Assembly (NCBI GenBank): GCA_965229635.1 | Contig: OZ245894.1 | Span: 4,588,001-4,652,000 of the forward strand | Reading direction: 5' to 3' | DNA: 64,000 nt | Source of the DNA: BQJU01 sp965229635 | Lineage (GTDB): Bacteria > Bacteroidota > Bacteroidia > Chitinophagales > Saprospiraceae | Shown: positions 23,836-32,262 of the stretch, in pieces | Numbering within the stretch: the first letter of the stretch is position 1 | Layout of the letters: every line of letters begins with the position of its first letter | Notes under the pieces: model-generated | Database searches by the model: none | Seen by the model: the letters and a program-made list of their open reading frames with translations, nothing else | What the model was told of the DNA's origin: nothing | Translations under genes and position numbers: made by a program

Positions 23836-26778
23836 CTATTTTTTGGCACTTGAGAACCAGAAATACAATCCAATGATGATCAGGGCAGCTAAAACATAGA
23901 ACACCATTTTCATGGAAGAGCCCTTCGAAAATTCAATAGGTGTATTGACCCCAATTTGGCTAAAGCCTGCCCAGTAAACCGGATGTTGCTGAGCTGATTT
24001 TTGTTGCTGTAAATAATTCAACTGAGCCGTTCTTAGGGCTTCACTCTTGGTTTTTCCTTCCCCCAAGGTCTGGTAATAATTGGTCATGATTTCTGCGGTC
24101 GCCTGATCGGAAATGGACCAGAGACTGGTGAGCGTACTCGGACATCCACTGTAGGCAATGGCTCGTGCCAGGCTCTGCACGCCTTCGCCGGCAACGATCT
24201 GGCCAATGCCGGTTTCGCAGGCACTTAATACCACTAGCTCTGCACCTAGTTGTAGATTGTATAAATCCACCGTATATAAATAATCATCAGGACCAAAATA
24301 GATCCTGCCAAATAATGGGTCATCAGTATTGACACAGGCATGGGTAGCCAGGTGGAGGATTTGATAATCATTGGCCAATTGCCGGAATTGCTCGCTGCTG
24401 GCGTTATTGCCAAGGTAAACATCACCGTTGATGTTGGCAGCAATACGGGTGACTTCGTCTTTTGTATGTTTCAGATCACCAAGGGGGCCATCATCACAGG
24501 AACGTATGACACTTGGAGAATCGGAACCGGTAAAGGCTGGGGCGAAACCGGCAAACGGCGCTTTTTTTGTGGAGGATTGAAGCAGTTTTTGGTAGTGCAA
24601 AAGACTCTTTAAGGAATAGGCATAGCGGAGATCGTATTTTTCCAGGAGATAGCTCATGTTTTCCAGACCATAATTTGGTATTTGATATTCCTGAGGCATT
24701 TGGGTAATCAAAGCGGCAAAAGGAACAATATTTAGTAGTCCATCTGGCACAATGATCAATGTATTTACCGTCTCAGGTATTTTTTCTTGTTCTTTTTCAA
24801 GAAGCAGTTCGTAGCATTTATAAGCGAATTTTGAAAACTGGCTAAAGGAAAAATCTGCATTTTGATAAAAAGAATAATTTGAGACTTCACGTAGAAAGCC
24901 ATTGAGGATCTGGTGTTCTTGCTCTCCTATCTGGGTTTCATTGATATAAAAGGTGTTCGTTCCGAGAGCATAGGTAATCAGGGAAGTGGAATCAATATAG
25001 TATTCAATGATAAAAACATCTCTGTCTGGAAGGAGTGTTCTTGCCTTTGCAAGTGTCAGGGTATCCGTATGAAATTTCAGTGTATAGTATTCCGGAAATT
25101 CTCGTTTGAACGCATTTTGTAAAACGTCGAAGTCCTGGTTGACTTCAAACAAAAGCTGACTCCATTTTTTAACTTGCTCAGTGTCATTTCCCGCTTCAAA
25201 GATTAAGCGTTTATAGTTAGCCATTTTGGCCTTCAGGCTTGCTTCCTCTTCCAACAATGCTTGTCCACTTTTGTTAGATCTCACAATTTGGAATATCTTC
25301 CCCTCATTCGCTTCGAGCGACTCTAATAGAATCATGGCTTTGCTACTCTCAAAGAAATTTAGCACGGTATTGGCATAGATATCCTTTGCTGTTAGCTTGT
25401 GGAGCGACTGAGCAACACGAATGGCAACCCCATAGGCATCATGTACTGCTGTGGCTAAAAACTCCTTGGATTCTTGTGAGAGGTACCCCCTGCGCATTTG
25501 CTCGATGAGACGGTCCATGAAAGCAAAGTTTTCCAACGCCTGATGAAGTATTTCCTCCTCCTGGATAATTTGATATTGGCGCCACAAAGCATTGCCTTCG
25601 GCTACAAGCAGTTTTAGCAAGGTGACTTCTGAAAAGACCTCAAGAGGAGTTTGAGGCAACCGTTGTTCTTTATTTTTGGGTTGCAACAATGACAACCTTG
25701 CTGCTTCGTAATAAGATAAAGCTTTTTCCAGTTTATTGTTTTGGTCATGTGCTTTTCCAATGACAAAATAAGAAGTTGCAAGATCCTTGTTCGGAGGTGA
25801 AAATTGTTCTTTTGCCAATTCCAGGCTTTTAACTAAATATTGCATGCCTTTTTGCTGGAATTGAGTTTGATCAAGGTACAATTGCCCCAGATAACGGTAG
25901 GTAAAGAGTTGAGCGATACTGTGTTTAAATTCATCTTGAAGTTTTAAGGATTCTCGTAGTAATTGTTCAGCCTTTTTGAAGTCCAGAAGTTTATGGTAAA
26001 CCTTGCCCAGGTTATTGCAGATATTGATGTAATTTCCGGCTTCGGCAAAGGTAAGTTTGAGCTCTTTGACCTCTACATTATTTCGATAGATTTGATAAGC
26101 CCGATCGAAAAAATCAAGTGCCGGCGAGAAGTCATTATTGTCAAAATGAAGGTGGCCAATGTTGTTTAGAATCGCCGCTTTGACTCCCCAAGAGATGGCA
26201 TCTCCATAATTTAAGGCATGCTGATATCCATCTAGGGCTTTCTTGTAATCTCCTGCATTTCTGTAAAGGAGTGCAAGGTTATTCCAGGTGCGGGACATAT
26301 GGTTGGAATCCGGCTCTGCTCTGGCCAATTCATAGTCAATTGCTTTTTGGTAATCGTTAATGGCCAGCTCAAAGGAAAAGGCAAGGTTATGGATGTTTGC
26401 CCTGCGATAGTGAGCATAGGTGAGATGTTCATTAAGTAAATCTGCATCCGAATCGTTCTTTGCAGCCACCCAAAAGGTAGAGTCGCTGTAGGTCATTGCT
26501 TTGTCAAACTGTCCCAATTGCATGTAAACACTCGAAAAACCAAAATAGCAATTATACATACCTTCAATATCCTCCCCTTTTTCAAAAAGAAAGAGTGCTC
26601 GATGCCAATAATAGGCCATGCTGTCGATATCTCCTTTGCGTAGCATTGCCTTTCCCTTTTGGTAAAATTGGCTTGCCTGGTCAGCATTTTTTTCTTCTGC
26701 CTGAGCAAAAAATGATGTAGACAGGAACATGATTAAAAAGAAAAACCCCAATGACCGCAGTGGACTCTTGTTCATCAT
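23836..26778 (-). CDS. TPR-CHAT domain protease-like protein with signal peptide and C-terminal membrane helix
   Basis: About 981 residues from ATG 26778 (MMNKSPLRSLGFFFLIMFLS), giving a clean signal peptide; the ATG at 26811 adds residues before it. Many TPR repeats span about 40-430. The C-terminal CHAT caspase-like domain (about 690-930) has a His in LATHACVN near 811 and a Cys in LSACETGIGQ near 853, so both catalytic residues are present. The last 25 residues form a membrane helix (VFYVLAALIIIGLYFWF). Orientation suggests a periplasmic protease domain anchored in the membrane. It converges on the ECF sigma/anti-sigma pair. Confidence 0.88.
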   Translation of the reverse strand: MMNKSPLRSLGFFFLIMFLSTSFFAQAEEKNADQASQFYQKGKAMLRKGDIDSMAYYWHRALFLFEKGEDIEGMYNCYFGFSSVYMQLGQFDKAMTYSDSTFWVAAKNDSDADLLNEHLTYAHYRRANIHNLAFSFELAINDYQKAIDYELARAEPDSNHMSRTWNNLALLYRNAGDYKKALDGYQHALNYGDAISWGVKAAILNNIGHLHFDNNDFSPALDFFDRAYQIYRNNVEVKELKLTFAEAGNYINICNNLGKVYHKLLDFKKAEQLLRESLKLQDEFKHSIAQLFTYRYLGQLYLDQTQFQQKGMQYLVKSLELAKEQFSPPNKDLATSYFVIGKAHDQNNKLEKALSYYEAARLSLLQPKNKEQRLPQTPLEVFSEVTLLKLLVAEGNALWRQYQIIQEEEILHQALENFAFMDRLIEQMRRGYLSQESKEFLATAVHDAYGVAIRVAQSLHKLTAKDIYANTVLNFFESSKAMILLESLEANEGKIFQIVRSNKSGQALLEEEASLKAKMANYKRLIFEAGNDTEQVKKWSQLLFEVNQDFDVLQNAFKREFPEYYTLKFHTDTLTLAKARTLLPDRDVFIIEYYIDSTSLITYALGTNTFYINETQIGEQEHQILNGFLREVSNYSFYQNADFSFSQFSKFAYKCYELLLEKEQEKIPETVNTLIIVPDGLLNIVPFAALITQMPQEYQIPNYGLENMSYLLEKYDLRYAYSLKSLLHYQKLLQSSTKKAPFAGFAPAFTGSDSPSVIRSCDDGPLGDLKHTKDEVTRIAANINGDVYLGNNASSEQFRQLANDYQILHLATHACVNTDDPLFGRIYFGPDDYLYTVDLYNLQLGAELVVLSACETGIGQIVAGEGVQSLARAIAYSGCPSTLTSLWSISDQATAEIMTNYYQTLGEGKTKSEALRTAQLNYLQQQKSAQQHPVYWAGFSQIGVNTPIEFSKGSSMKMVFYVLAALIIIGLYFWFSSAKK

Positions 26779-26980
26779 TTCTAAAATTTGAAAATTTCGG
26801 CGGGAGAACAACGAGCAAGATAGAAGTTTTTTAGCTCACTAGCCAAAGGTGAACAAGTGAGATAGAAAAAGAGCAAGTCACGGAAATGACTTACTCTCTT
26901 TTTTACACAAAATCTATATAGAGCGGTTTTTACTGCTTAGTCTATGTTCGGAGAGTCGTTTTAAACATAAAATAATAGTT

Positions 26981-28240
26981 TTAGTGTGATTTAAAGACCC
27001 GCCTGGTAATACGTTGCTCACCTGATTCGAAGGTCAGTAGATAAAGGCCACCTGGCAGGCCCACAGTGGAAAGATTTTGAGAGTGTGGTCCTTTATCGTA
27101 AAAGTCAAGATTGGAGAATGTCCTCACCCGCCGACCTGTTGCATCTGTCAGATAGATACTAGCTGGAGCTGCATAGGACAATTGGAAGTCTATTTGCAAT
27201 TGGTCCCTAAATGGATTTGGATAAACATCGATATCACTTTCCTCCGCTGTGATGTCCTGCTGGTCCACTTCATTATTATGGATATCGTCATGCCCAGTTC
27301 TAAAATACAATGGAGACCAGTCAATTCCGTAGCTATTAAGAATGATTGGGCACATTTGTCCTTGTCGAAAATGAACGGCATAACCATCTCTGCCATCAGG
27401 CAAGCAATCACTATCACTATTACACTGATCCTGATAAACCCTCAGGATATAGTTTGTGCCGGTGACTAGCGTAATATTAGGGAATAAAATGGCTAAGTCA
27501 ACTTCTATCAATCCTGAATGTGTTAAACTGCAACTCACACTTGGCCTTCCGGAAGCCAGGTTAAACGGTGGGGCTCCAGCAGTACCCTGCTGGTCCAAAT
27601 AACAATACAGATAGACCCGCCTCATTGGTACGGGGCCACCACTACACATGTCATGGTTTATAGTAAACTCAAAAGGAGAACATGACTCCTCGTCCATATT
27701 TTCGGAGTCTCTGGTAGTCAGTACCACCACAAAATCTTCATCTACTGAATTGGCGACCCTTAGCTGATAATCTTCAATTTCTCCATTGTCAATATTCATA
27801 CATGGATCGAAAATGGGCTTGTTGTCAACCATCACCCGGAGTCGGGTTTCAATATCAGTTAGCCCGGTAGGAATTATGACTGTACCGACTTCGTGATCAA
27901 AAGGGGTGCTTATATTAACTAGCTGCTCATTAGTACCGGTGAAAAACCCATCGCCATCAAAGTCGGCATAGATGGCATAATATTTAAAACCACTTCCTCC
28001 GGGAAAAGTGACGCTGTAATTGTAAACTTGCCCGGGCTCTACTGTAGTCATAATTGGGTAAAAAGTATACCCATTATTACCCGATGGATTATCAATGGTG
28101 TTGAACTTAAATTTAGTGATGTAGAGGTCTTCCGAAAGAACTTCAGGAATGCAATAATCTACCTGTGCAGAAGAAATAGTACTCCAAAACAACAGACACA
28201 GGAGAAAAACAAAACGTGCTGAGCGCTCTTGTTTTTTCAT
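26981..28240 (-). CDS. Secreted GEVED-domain protein with T9SS sorting domain
   Basis: 419 residues with signal peptide (VFLLCLLFWSTISSAQ). A GEVED-like segment lies at about 40-170 (YAIYADFDGDGFF... TRLRVMVD... NGEIEDYQL). The C-terminal type A sorting domain starts IDVYPNPFRDQLQIDF and ends GLYLLTFESGEQRITRRVFK. Likely exported through the type IX system to the cell surface. It lies upstream of and co-directional with the CHAT gene (202 bp apart), but no functional link can be shown. Substrate unknown. Confidence 0.82.
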   Translation of the reverse strand: MKKQERSARFVFLLCLLFWSTISSAQVDYCIPEVLSEDLYITKFKFNTIDNPSGNNGYTFYPIMTTVEPGQVYNYSVTFPGGSGFKYYAIYADFDGDGFFTGTNEQLVNISTPFDHEVGTVIIPTGLTDIETRLRVMVDNKPIFDPCMNIDNGEIEDYQLRVANSVDEDFVVVLTTRDSENMDEESCSPFEFTINHDMCSGGPVPMRRVYLYCYLDQQGTAGAPPFNLASGRPSVSCSLTHSGLIEVDLAILFPNITLVTGTNYILRVYQDQCNSDSDCLPDGRDGYAVHFRQGQMCPIILNSYGIDWSPLYFRTGHDDIHNNEVDQQDITAEESDIDVYPNPFRDQLQIDFQLSYAAPASIYLTDATGRRVRTFSNLDFYDKGPHSQNLSTVGLPGGLYLLTFESGEQRITRRVFKSH

Positions 28241-28348
28241 GAATTGATAGGTTTAGTGAAAAAAATGCTAATCGTAATCCTGGATTAGTTCTACATTTTG
28301 GCAAAAGGTAATAGCCTTTTCTGATTTTTTTCACAAACCAGTGGAAAT

Positions 28349-29284
28349 CTACTCCAGCAGCCCCCTACCCTCCTTGTGGATGCGGCCGTCCTTGTTGAGT
28401 TTTTTCATCAGGCGATCCAGGATGCCATTGATGAAATCCTTGCTCTTTTCGGTGCTGTACATCTTGGAGATTTCCACAAACTCATTGAGGGTAACCTTGG
28501 TGGGAATGGTTGGAAAAATCAATAATTCGCCCAGGGCCATCTTTAGCAGGATCATATCGATAATGGCTACCCGATCGGCGTCCCAGTTCTTTAAGGTGGG
28601 CTCAATCAGGGCCAGCAGCTCCTCATCGTCATTGATGACCTTCAGCAAAAGCGCTTCGCCAAAATCTTTGATGGTATCGTCGGTGGGTTCGTATTCCTTG
28701 TAAAAGTTTTCATTGGCGGGAAGGGCCTTGATGGTTTTCTTCATGGCACCCACTACCAGCGACTTATCGTCAAACCACAGGGGAAAGAAATCCTCCAGGT
28801 ACTCGTTGAAAGTGTCGTTTTGAATACAGGTCTTGTACAGGTCTAGCAGGGCCTTTTTGTGATCAGGATTGGTACATTCATCCTTACGAACGTACGCCTT
28901 GTAGTCGTCGCTTTTGGCGTAATCGATATAAAATCGCCGAACCACATCCGGATCGATCTTTTCGTCAAACTTGTAGGCGTTGAAATAGCGCTGGAGTTCT
29001 TTATTTTCGGCGATGGAGTTGAGTAGCGGGTTTTCGAAGAGCTTAGCGGTAAATTTCTTGTCTTCCTCGGATGGTAATAACTTGGAGTGTTTGCGTTCGG
29101 CATCCTCCTGGGAGAACTGCGCCACTGTTTTGAATAAAAACAGATTGAACATATACAACTCAAAAGAGGTGCGTATATTGCTCCTATATCTCTTCAACAC
29201 TGCCTCGGCATCTGCCGCCTTATCCCTACTTTGGGCGTAAAGCATCTGCATTACTTTAATGCGGACGTTCCTTCTACTTAACAT
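28349..29284 (-). CDS. nusB: Transcription antitermination factor NusB (long Bacteroidota form)
   Basis: RNA-binding factor of rRNA transcription antitermination. 311 residues, twice the usual NusB length, as is usual in Bacteroidota. The start MLSRRNVRIKVMQMLYAQSR and C-terminal WDADRVAIIDMILLKMALGELLIFPTIPTKVTLNEFVEISKMYSTEKSKDFINGILD are diagnostic. The middle third is the lineage-specific insertion. No nus operon partners lie nearby on the minus strand other than the DoxX gene upstream. Confidence 0.93.
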   Translation of the reverse strand: MLSRRNVRIKVMQMLYAQSRDKAADAEAVLKRYRSNIRTSFELYMFNLFLFKTVAQFSQEDAERKHSKLLPSEEDKKFTAKLFENPLLNSIAENKELQRYFNAYKFDEKIDPDVVRRFYIDYAKSDDYKAYVRKDECTNPDHKKALLDLYKTCIQNDTFNEYLEDFFPLWFDDKSLVVGAMKKTIKALPANENFYKEYEPTDDTIKDFGEALLLKVINDDEELLALIEPTLKNWDADRVAIIDMILLKMALGELLIFPTIPTKVTLNEFVEISKMYSTEKSKDFINGILDRLMKKLNKDGRIHKEGRGLLE

Positions 29285-29384
29285 TTAACTCCTTTTTTTA
29301 GAGCAGGTTACACCTACCCTCACAAAAAATGCGTCTGTACTTGCAAATAAAGGGTAATTATTGCAAAAAGCTTGTATGATAAAG

Positions 29385-29423
29385 AAAAAAATGTACAAGC
29401 GATTTGACACTTGTACATTTTTT
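29385..29423. terminator. Bidirectional hairpin terminator between nusB and the DoxX gene
   Basis: ATGTACAAG near 29390-29399 pairs with CTTGTACAT at 29410-29418. A-tract and T-tract flank it on both sides. It ends 7 bp before the stop of the DoxX gene (29430), so it mainly terminates that minus-strand transcript. Confidence 0.7.
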
Positions 29424-29429
29424 CGAAAA

Positions 29430-30908
29430 TTATTGCATGTATTCTTGCTCGATCGTCGAAAAGTCAGGCAACTTTTTGTAATGCCACTTTTTGATGACCG
29501 TGCCATTTTTCATCAACACCAGTCCCGGGTTCGACCGAATGATGGTTTTCAACAAGATATCATCAGCCGTATAGATCGGATAGTCGGCATTGATGGCATT
29601 TTGAAAATCCAGGATCCGCTCGGGATTGCTGTAGGCCGTGATGGCATAGACCTTTGCGCCCTTCGCGGCACCGGCCGCCATGATTGGATTGATGCGGTCG
29701 ATCCATTTTTTGACATAATCGTCCTCCCAGCTGTAAGTAGGTACTGTTTCCTGGCGATTTTCTACCCGATCCAGGCGCTTCAGAATCATCGTGGTATCGG
29801 CAGAAGGAATGGTGTCATTCACAAAAATACTGTCGTTCACCACCTGTGTGGTGCTGCCTTCCTCCCCATACAATTTATAGGCGATCACCATGAAGCTGTA
29901 CCCTTCTTCGGTCAAAATTTCTTCAGTTACATCATTGCCCTCCAAATCACTTGCTTCAAATTCGCTGATTTTGGTGGGCGGCACCTCCGGTTCGGTCTTG
30001 ATCTGTTTCAAATCCCACTCTTCTTTGGGGTACTTCTTAAATTCCTTCATGTACTGATCAAAAGGCAGACGTACCGTTTCGCCGGTTTCCTTATTGGTCA
30101 TTTCGTAGGCCTCAATTTGTACATTGCCCGCAGCTTCTTCTTCGAGGCGCTTTTGCTCCGCTACATTAACACCTTCCCTAAATGGACGGAAATCAGTATG
30201 CGGCAAATCCCATACGTAGTTGCTGAAACAGTAAACGGTGATGATTACAATAGTGGCCAGTGAGATCAGGTTTCTGCCTGTCGCCGAAAACAACTGGTGC
30301 TGGCTTTTCCAGGCAATGACAAATAAGATGCCGGGGATTAGCAATACGACATCCTTGAGAAAGGACGTTCTGGGCTCCAGTTTGATAAAATCGCCAAAAC
30401 AACCACAGTCGGTGACTTTCATATTGGTCTCGACATAAGGGCCCCATTGGGCAAACTGGAAGAAATTAACCCCTTCCGGAACGTAGCCGGTCAGGAAAGT
30501 GAATCCGGTGAGAAAGGTGAAAAACAATACCAAAATCAAAAATGCCCAGGAAGTTAGCTTGCGCATGGCACCAATGATCAGCATGACGCCAAGTACAATC
30601 TCAAAGACGATCATAATCACCGAGAAGGCGGTTACGTAATTGCTCAACCAGGGGAATAATGGCGCTAAAAAAGAAAACCAGGTATGGCTGAAAGTGGATT
30701 CAAATTCTGCAAAATACTGCTCCATTTTGTAGGCGGTGCCCAGTGGATCGACAGCTTTAACAAACCCGGAGAAAATAAATAGTGAGCCGACAAAATTTTG
30801 TAGATAGCTCAAGAGGATATTCTTAACCCGATCAGTGGCGAAATACATCAATCCCGTTAGAATCAATGCGACAATTGCAATGGTGATGATAAGCGTGCCT
30901 AAGGTCAT
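29430..30908 (-). CDS. DoxX-like membrane protein with C-terminal thioredoxin-like domain (BT_3928 type)
   Basis: 492 residues. The N-terminal third is a DoxX-family membrane region (FVGSLFIFSGFVKAVDPLGTAYKMEQYF, then three more helices to about 240). A soluble C-terminal region has thioredoxin-like features without the CxxC motif (AKVYAITAYSNPERILDFQNAI, LKTIIRSNPGLVLMKNGTVIKKW). Common in Bacteroidota, often with DUF1599 and tpiA-like genes nearby as here. Its cellular role is not established; a redox or lipid-linked role is possible. It lies downstream of the DUF1599 gene on the same strand (51 bp). Confidence 0.82.
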   Translation of the reverse strand: MTLGTLIITIAIVALILTGLMYFATDRVKNILLSYLQNFVGSLFIFSGFVKAVDPLGTAYKMEQYFAEFESTFSHTWFSFLAPLFPWLSNYVTAFSVIMIVFEIVLGVMLIIGAMRKLTSWAFLILVLFFTFLTGFTFLTGYVPEGVNFFQFAQWGPYVETNMKVTDCGCFGDFIKLEPRTSFLKDVVLLIPGILFVIAWKSQHQLFSATGRNLISLATIVIITVYCFSNYVWDLPHTDFRPFREGVNVAEQKRLEEEAAGNVQIEAYEMTNKETGETVRLPFDQYMKEFKKYPKEEWDLKQIKTEPEVPPTKISEFEASDLEGNDVTEEILTEEGYSFMVIAYKLYGEEGSTTQVVNDSIFVNDTIPSADTTMILKRLDRVENRQETVPTYSWEDDYVKKWIDRINPIMAAGAAKGAKVYAITAYSNPERILDFQNAINADYPIYTADDILLKTIIRSNPGLVLMKNGTVIKKWHYKKLPDFSTIEQEYMQ

Positions 30909-30959
30909 TTTCTTGTGTTTTGTACGTTGACAAATGTCTGTTTGGTGTCCAACACTTTA

Positions 30960-31499
30960 TTACTGTTCTTCTATTTGAATCAATGCAAAAATAGCATAGT
31001 TAATGATATCGTGATAATTTCCATCTACTCCCTCTGAGACCAGGGTTTGACCCAGATTGTCCTCAATTTGTTTGATCCGCAGTAGCTTTGATAAGATCAG
31101 GTCGGTGATCGAACTGATGCGCATCTCCCGCCATACTTCGCCGTAGTCATGGTTTTTGCGAATCATCAGGTCGCGGGTTTTTTCAAACTGCTCGTCGTAC
31201 AAGGCACTGACGGCTTCTGCTTCCATCTCCAGAGGTGCCTCGGCGGGCAATGAAAGCTGGATGAGTGCCATGAGGCTATAATTGACCAACGCAATATACT
31301 CCCCTTCAATAGAGTCATCGATCTTTTGTTCGCCCTTTTCTTCAATACTTCTGATGCGCTTGGCCTTGATGTAGAGCTGGTCCGTCAAAGAGGAAGGACG
31401 CAGGATACGCCAGGAAGTGCCATAGTCCTTATTTTTTTTGACAAATAATTCCCGACACTGTGCCTTGATCTTATCGTATTGCTGAAGGGTTTGTTCCAC
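30960..31499 (-). CDS. DUF1599 protein with duplicated domain
   Basis: 179 residues made of two related halves. MEQTLQQYDKIKAQCRELFVKKNKDYGTSWRILRPSSLTDQLYIKAKRIRSIEE (1-54) matches QFEKTRDLMIRKNHDYGEVWREMRISSITDLILSKLLRIKQIE in the second half. DUF1599 (nucleotide modification associated domain 1) is a MazG-like nucleotide hydrolase-related family, but activity for this clade is not shown. Conserved in Bacteroidota beside the DoxX gene. The start codon is the first of the block; there is a 104-bp gap to the divergent YigZ gene. Confidence 0.85.
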   Translation of the reverse strand: MEQTLQQYDKIKAQCRELFVKKNKDYGTSWRILRPSSLTDQLYIKAKRIRSIEEKGEQKIDDSIEGEYIALVNYSLMALIQLSLPAEAPLEMEAEAVSALYDEQFEKTRDLMIRKNHDYGEVWREMRISSITDLILSKLLRIKQIEDNLGQTLVSEGVDGNYHDIINYAIFALIQIEEQ

Positions 31500-31603
31500 T
31501 TTTTTTTCGCAAATATAGTGTAAATTAAGTTTTTAGCCCTGCTTACAATCTTAAGTGAATTTCAATTTTTGTTAATCGGTTGTTAATACTGTAAATTGCG
31601 CCG

Positions 31604-32257
31604 ATGCAAGACGAGTACCAAACGATTGATGAACCAAGTATTGGCGAATTTCGGGATCGGGGCAGCAAATTTATTGCTTATGCCTATCCCGCCACTACTG
31701 CCGATGAAGCACTGGAGCATTTGACGGAAGTCAAAAAACTGCACCCCAAAGCCCGGCACCATTGCTATGCCTATCGGCTAGGGCTTGACCAGAACAATTT
31801 TCGGGCAAATGACGATGGAGAACCCAGCGGCACGGCCGGACGGCCTATTTTGGGACAAATCGATAGTTTTGGATTGACCAATATAACGGTTATTGTGGTG
31901 CGATACTTTGGGGGCACTAAACTGGGCACTTCCGGATTGATCAATGCCTACAAGACGAGTACCGCCGAATCATTGGCTCAAGCCAAAGTGGTCAAAAAGA
32001 TCGTGCGCGATGTCTTCCAACTTGATTTTGAATATAGTATTATGGGCCAGGTCATGAACGCGCTCAAACAATGCAACCTAGATATTATCGATCAGGACTT
32101 TGCTTTGACACCCAGCCTGAAATTTGCGGTGCAACAGGGATTAAAGGAGGAGGCTTTAGTACAACTTAAGGCCCTGATTTTGGGTATTACCATTGATGAG
32201 GCACAAAGCACGGAGGAGACTGAAGGGTTTGAACTTGCATATCTCTACACCATCTGA
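31604..32257 (+). CDS. YigZ/IMPACT family protein
   Basis: 217 residues. The IMPACT fold is visible from GEFRDRGSKFIAYAYPA to HPKARHHCYAYRLG and DDGEPSGTAGRPILGQI, then VVRYFGGTKLGTSGLINAYKTS. The C-terminal DUF1949-type domain (QLDFEYSIMGQVMNALKQ...) is present. The biological role of YigZ in bacteria is uncertain (RNA or translation stress links in eukaryotic IMPACT). It converges on the S9 peptidase gene with a 5-bp gap. Confidence 0.92.
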   Translation: MQDEYQTIDEPSIGEFRDRGSKFIAYAYPATTADEALEHLTEVKKLHPKARHHCYAYRLGLDQNNFRANDDGEPSGTAGRPILGQIDSFGLTNITVIVVRYFGGTKLGTSGLINAYKTSTAESLAQAKVVKKIVRDVFQLDFEYSIMGQVMNALKQCNLDIIDQDFALTPSLKFAVQQGLKEEALVQLKALILGITIDEAQSTEETEGFELAYLYTI

Positions 32258-32262
32258 TTTTC

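Noticed and set aside
22514..26778. Type III-E CRISPR-like (Craspase) locus because of CHAT plus sigma factor
   Set aside because: No gRAMP/Cas7-11, Cas1 or repeats are present, and the CHAT protein has a signal peptide and membrane anchor, so the similarity is to general CHAT-sigma loci only.
29361..30263. A 300-codon open frame on the plus strand opposite the DoxX gene
   Set aside because: Antisense to a well-supported membrane protein gene and with a composition (many Phe, His, Arg) expected of a reverse-complement shadow.
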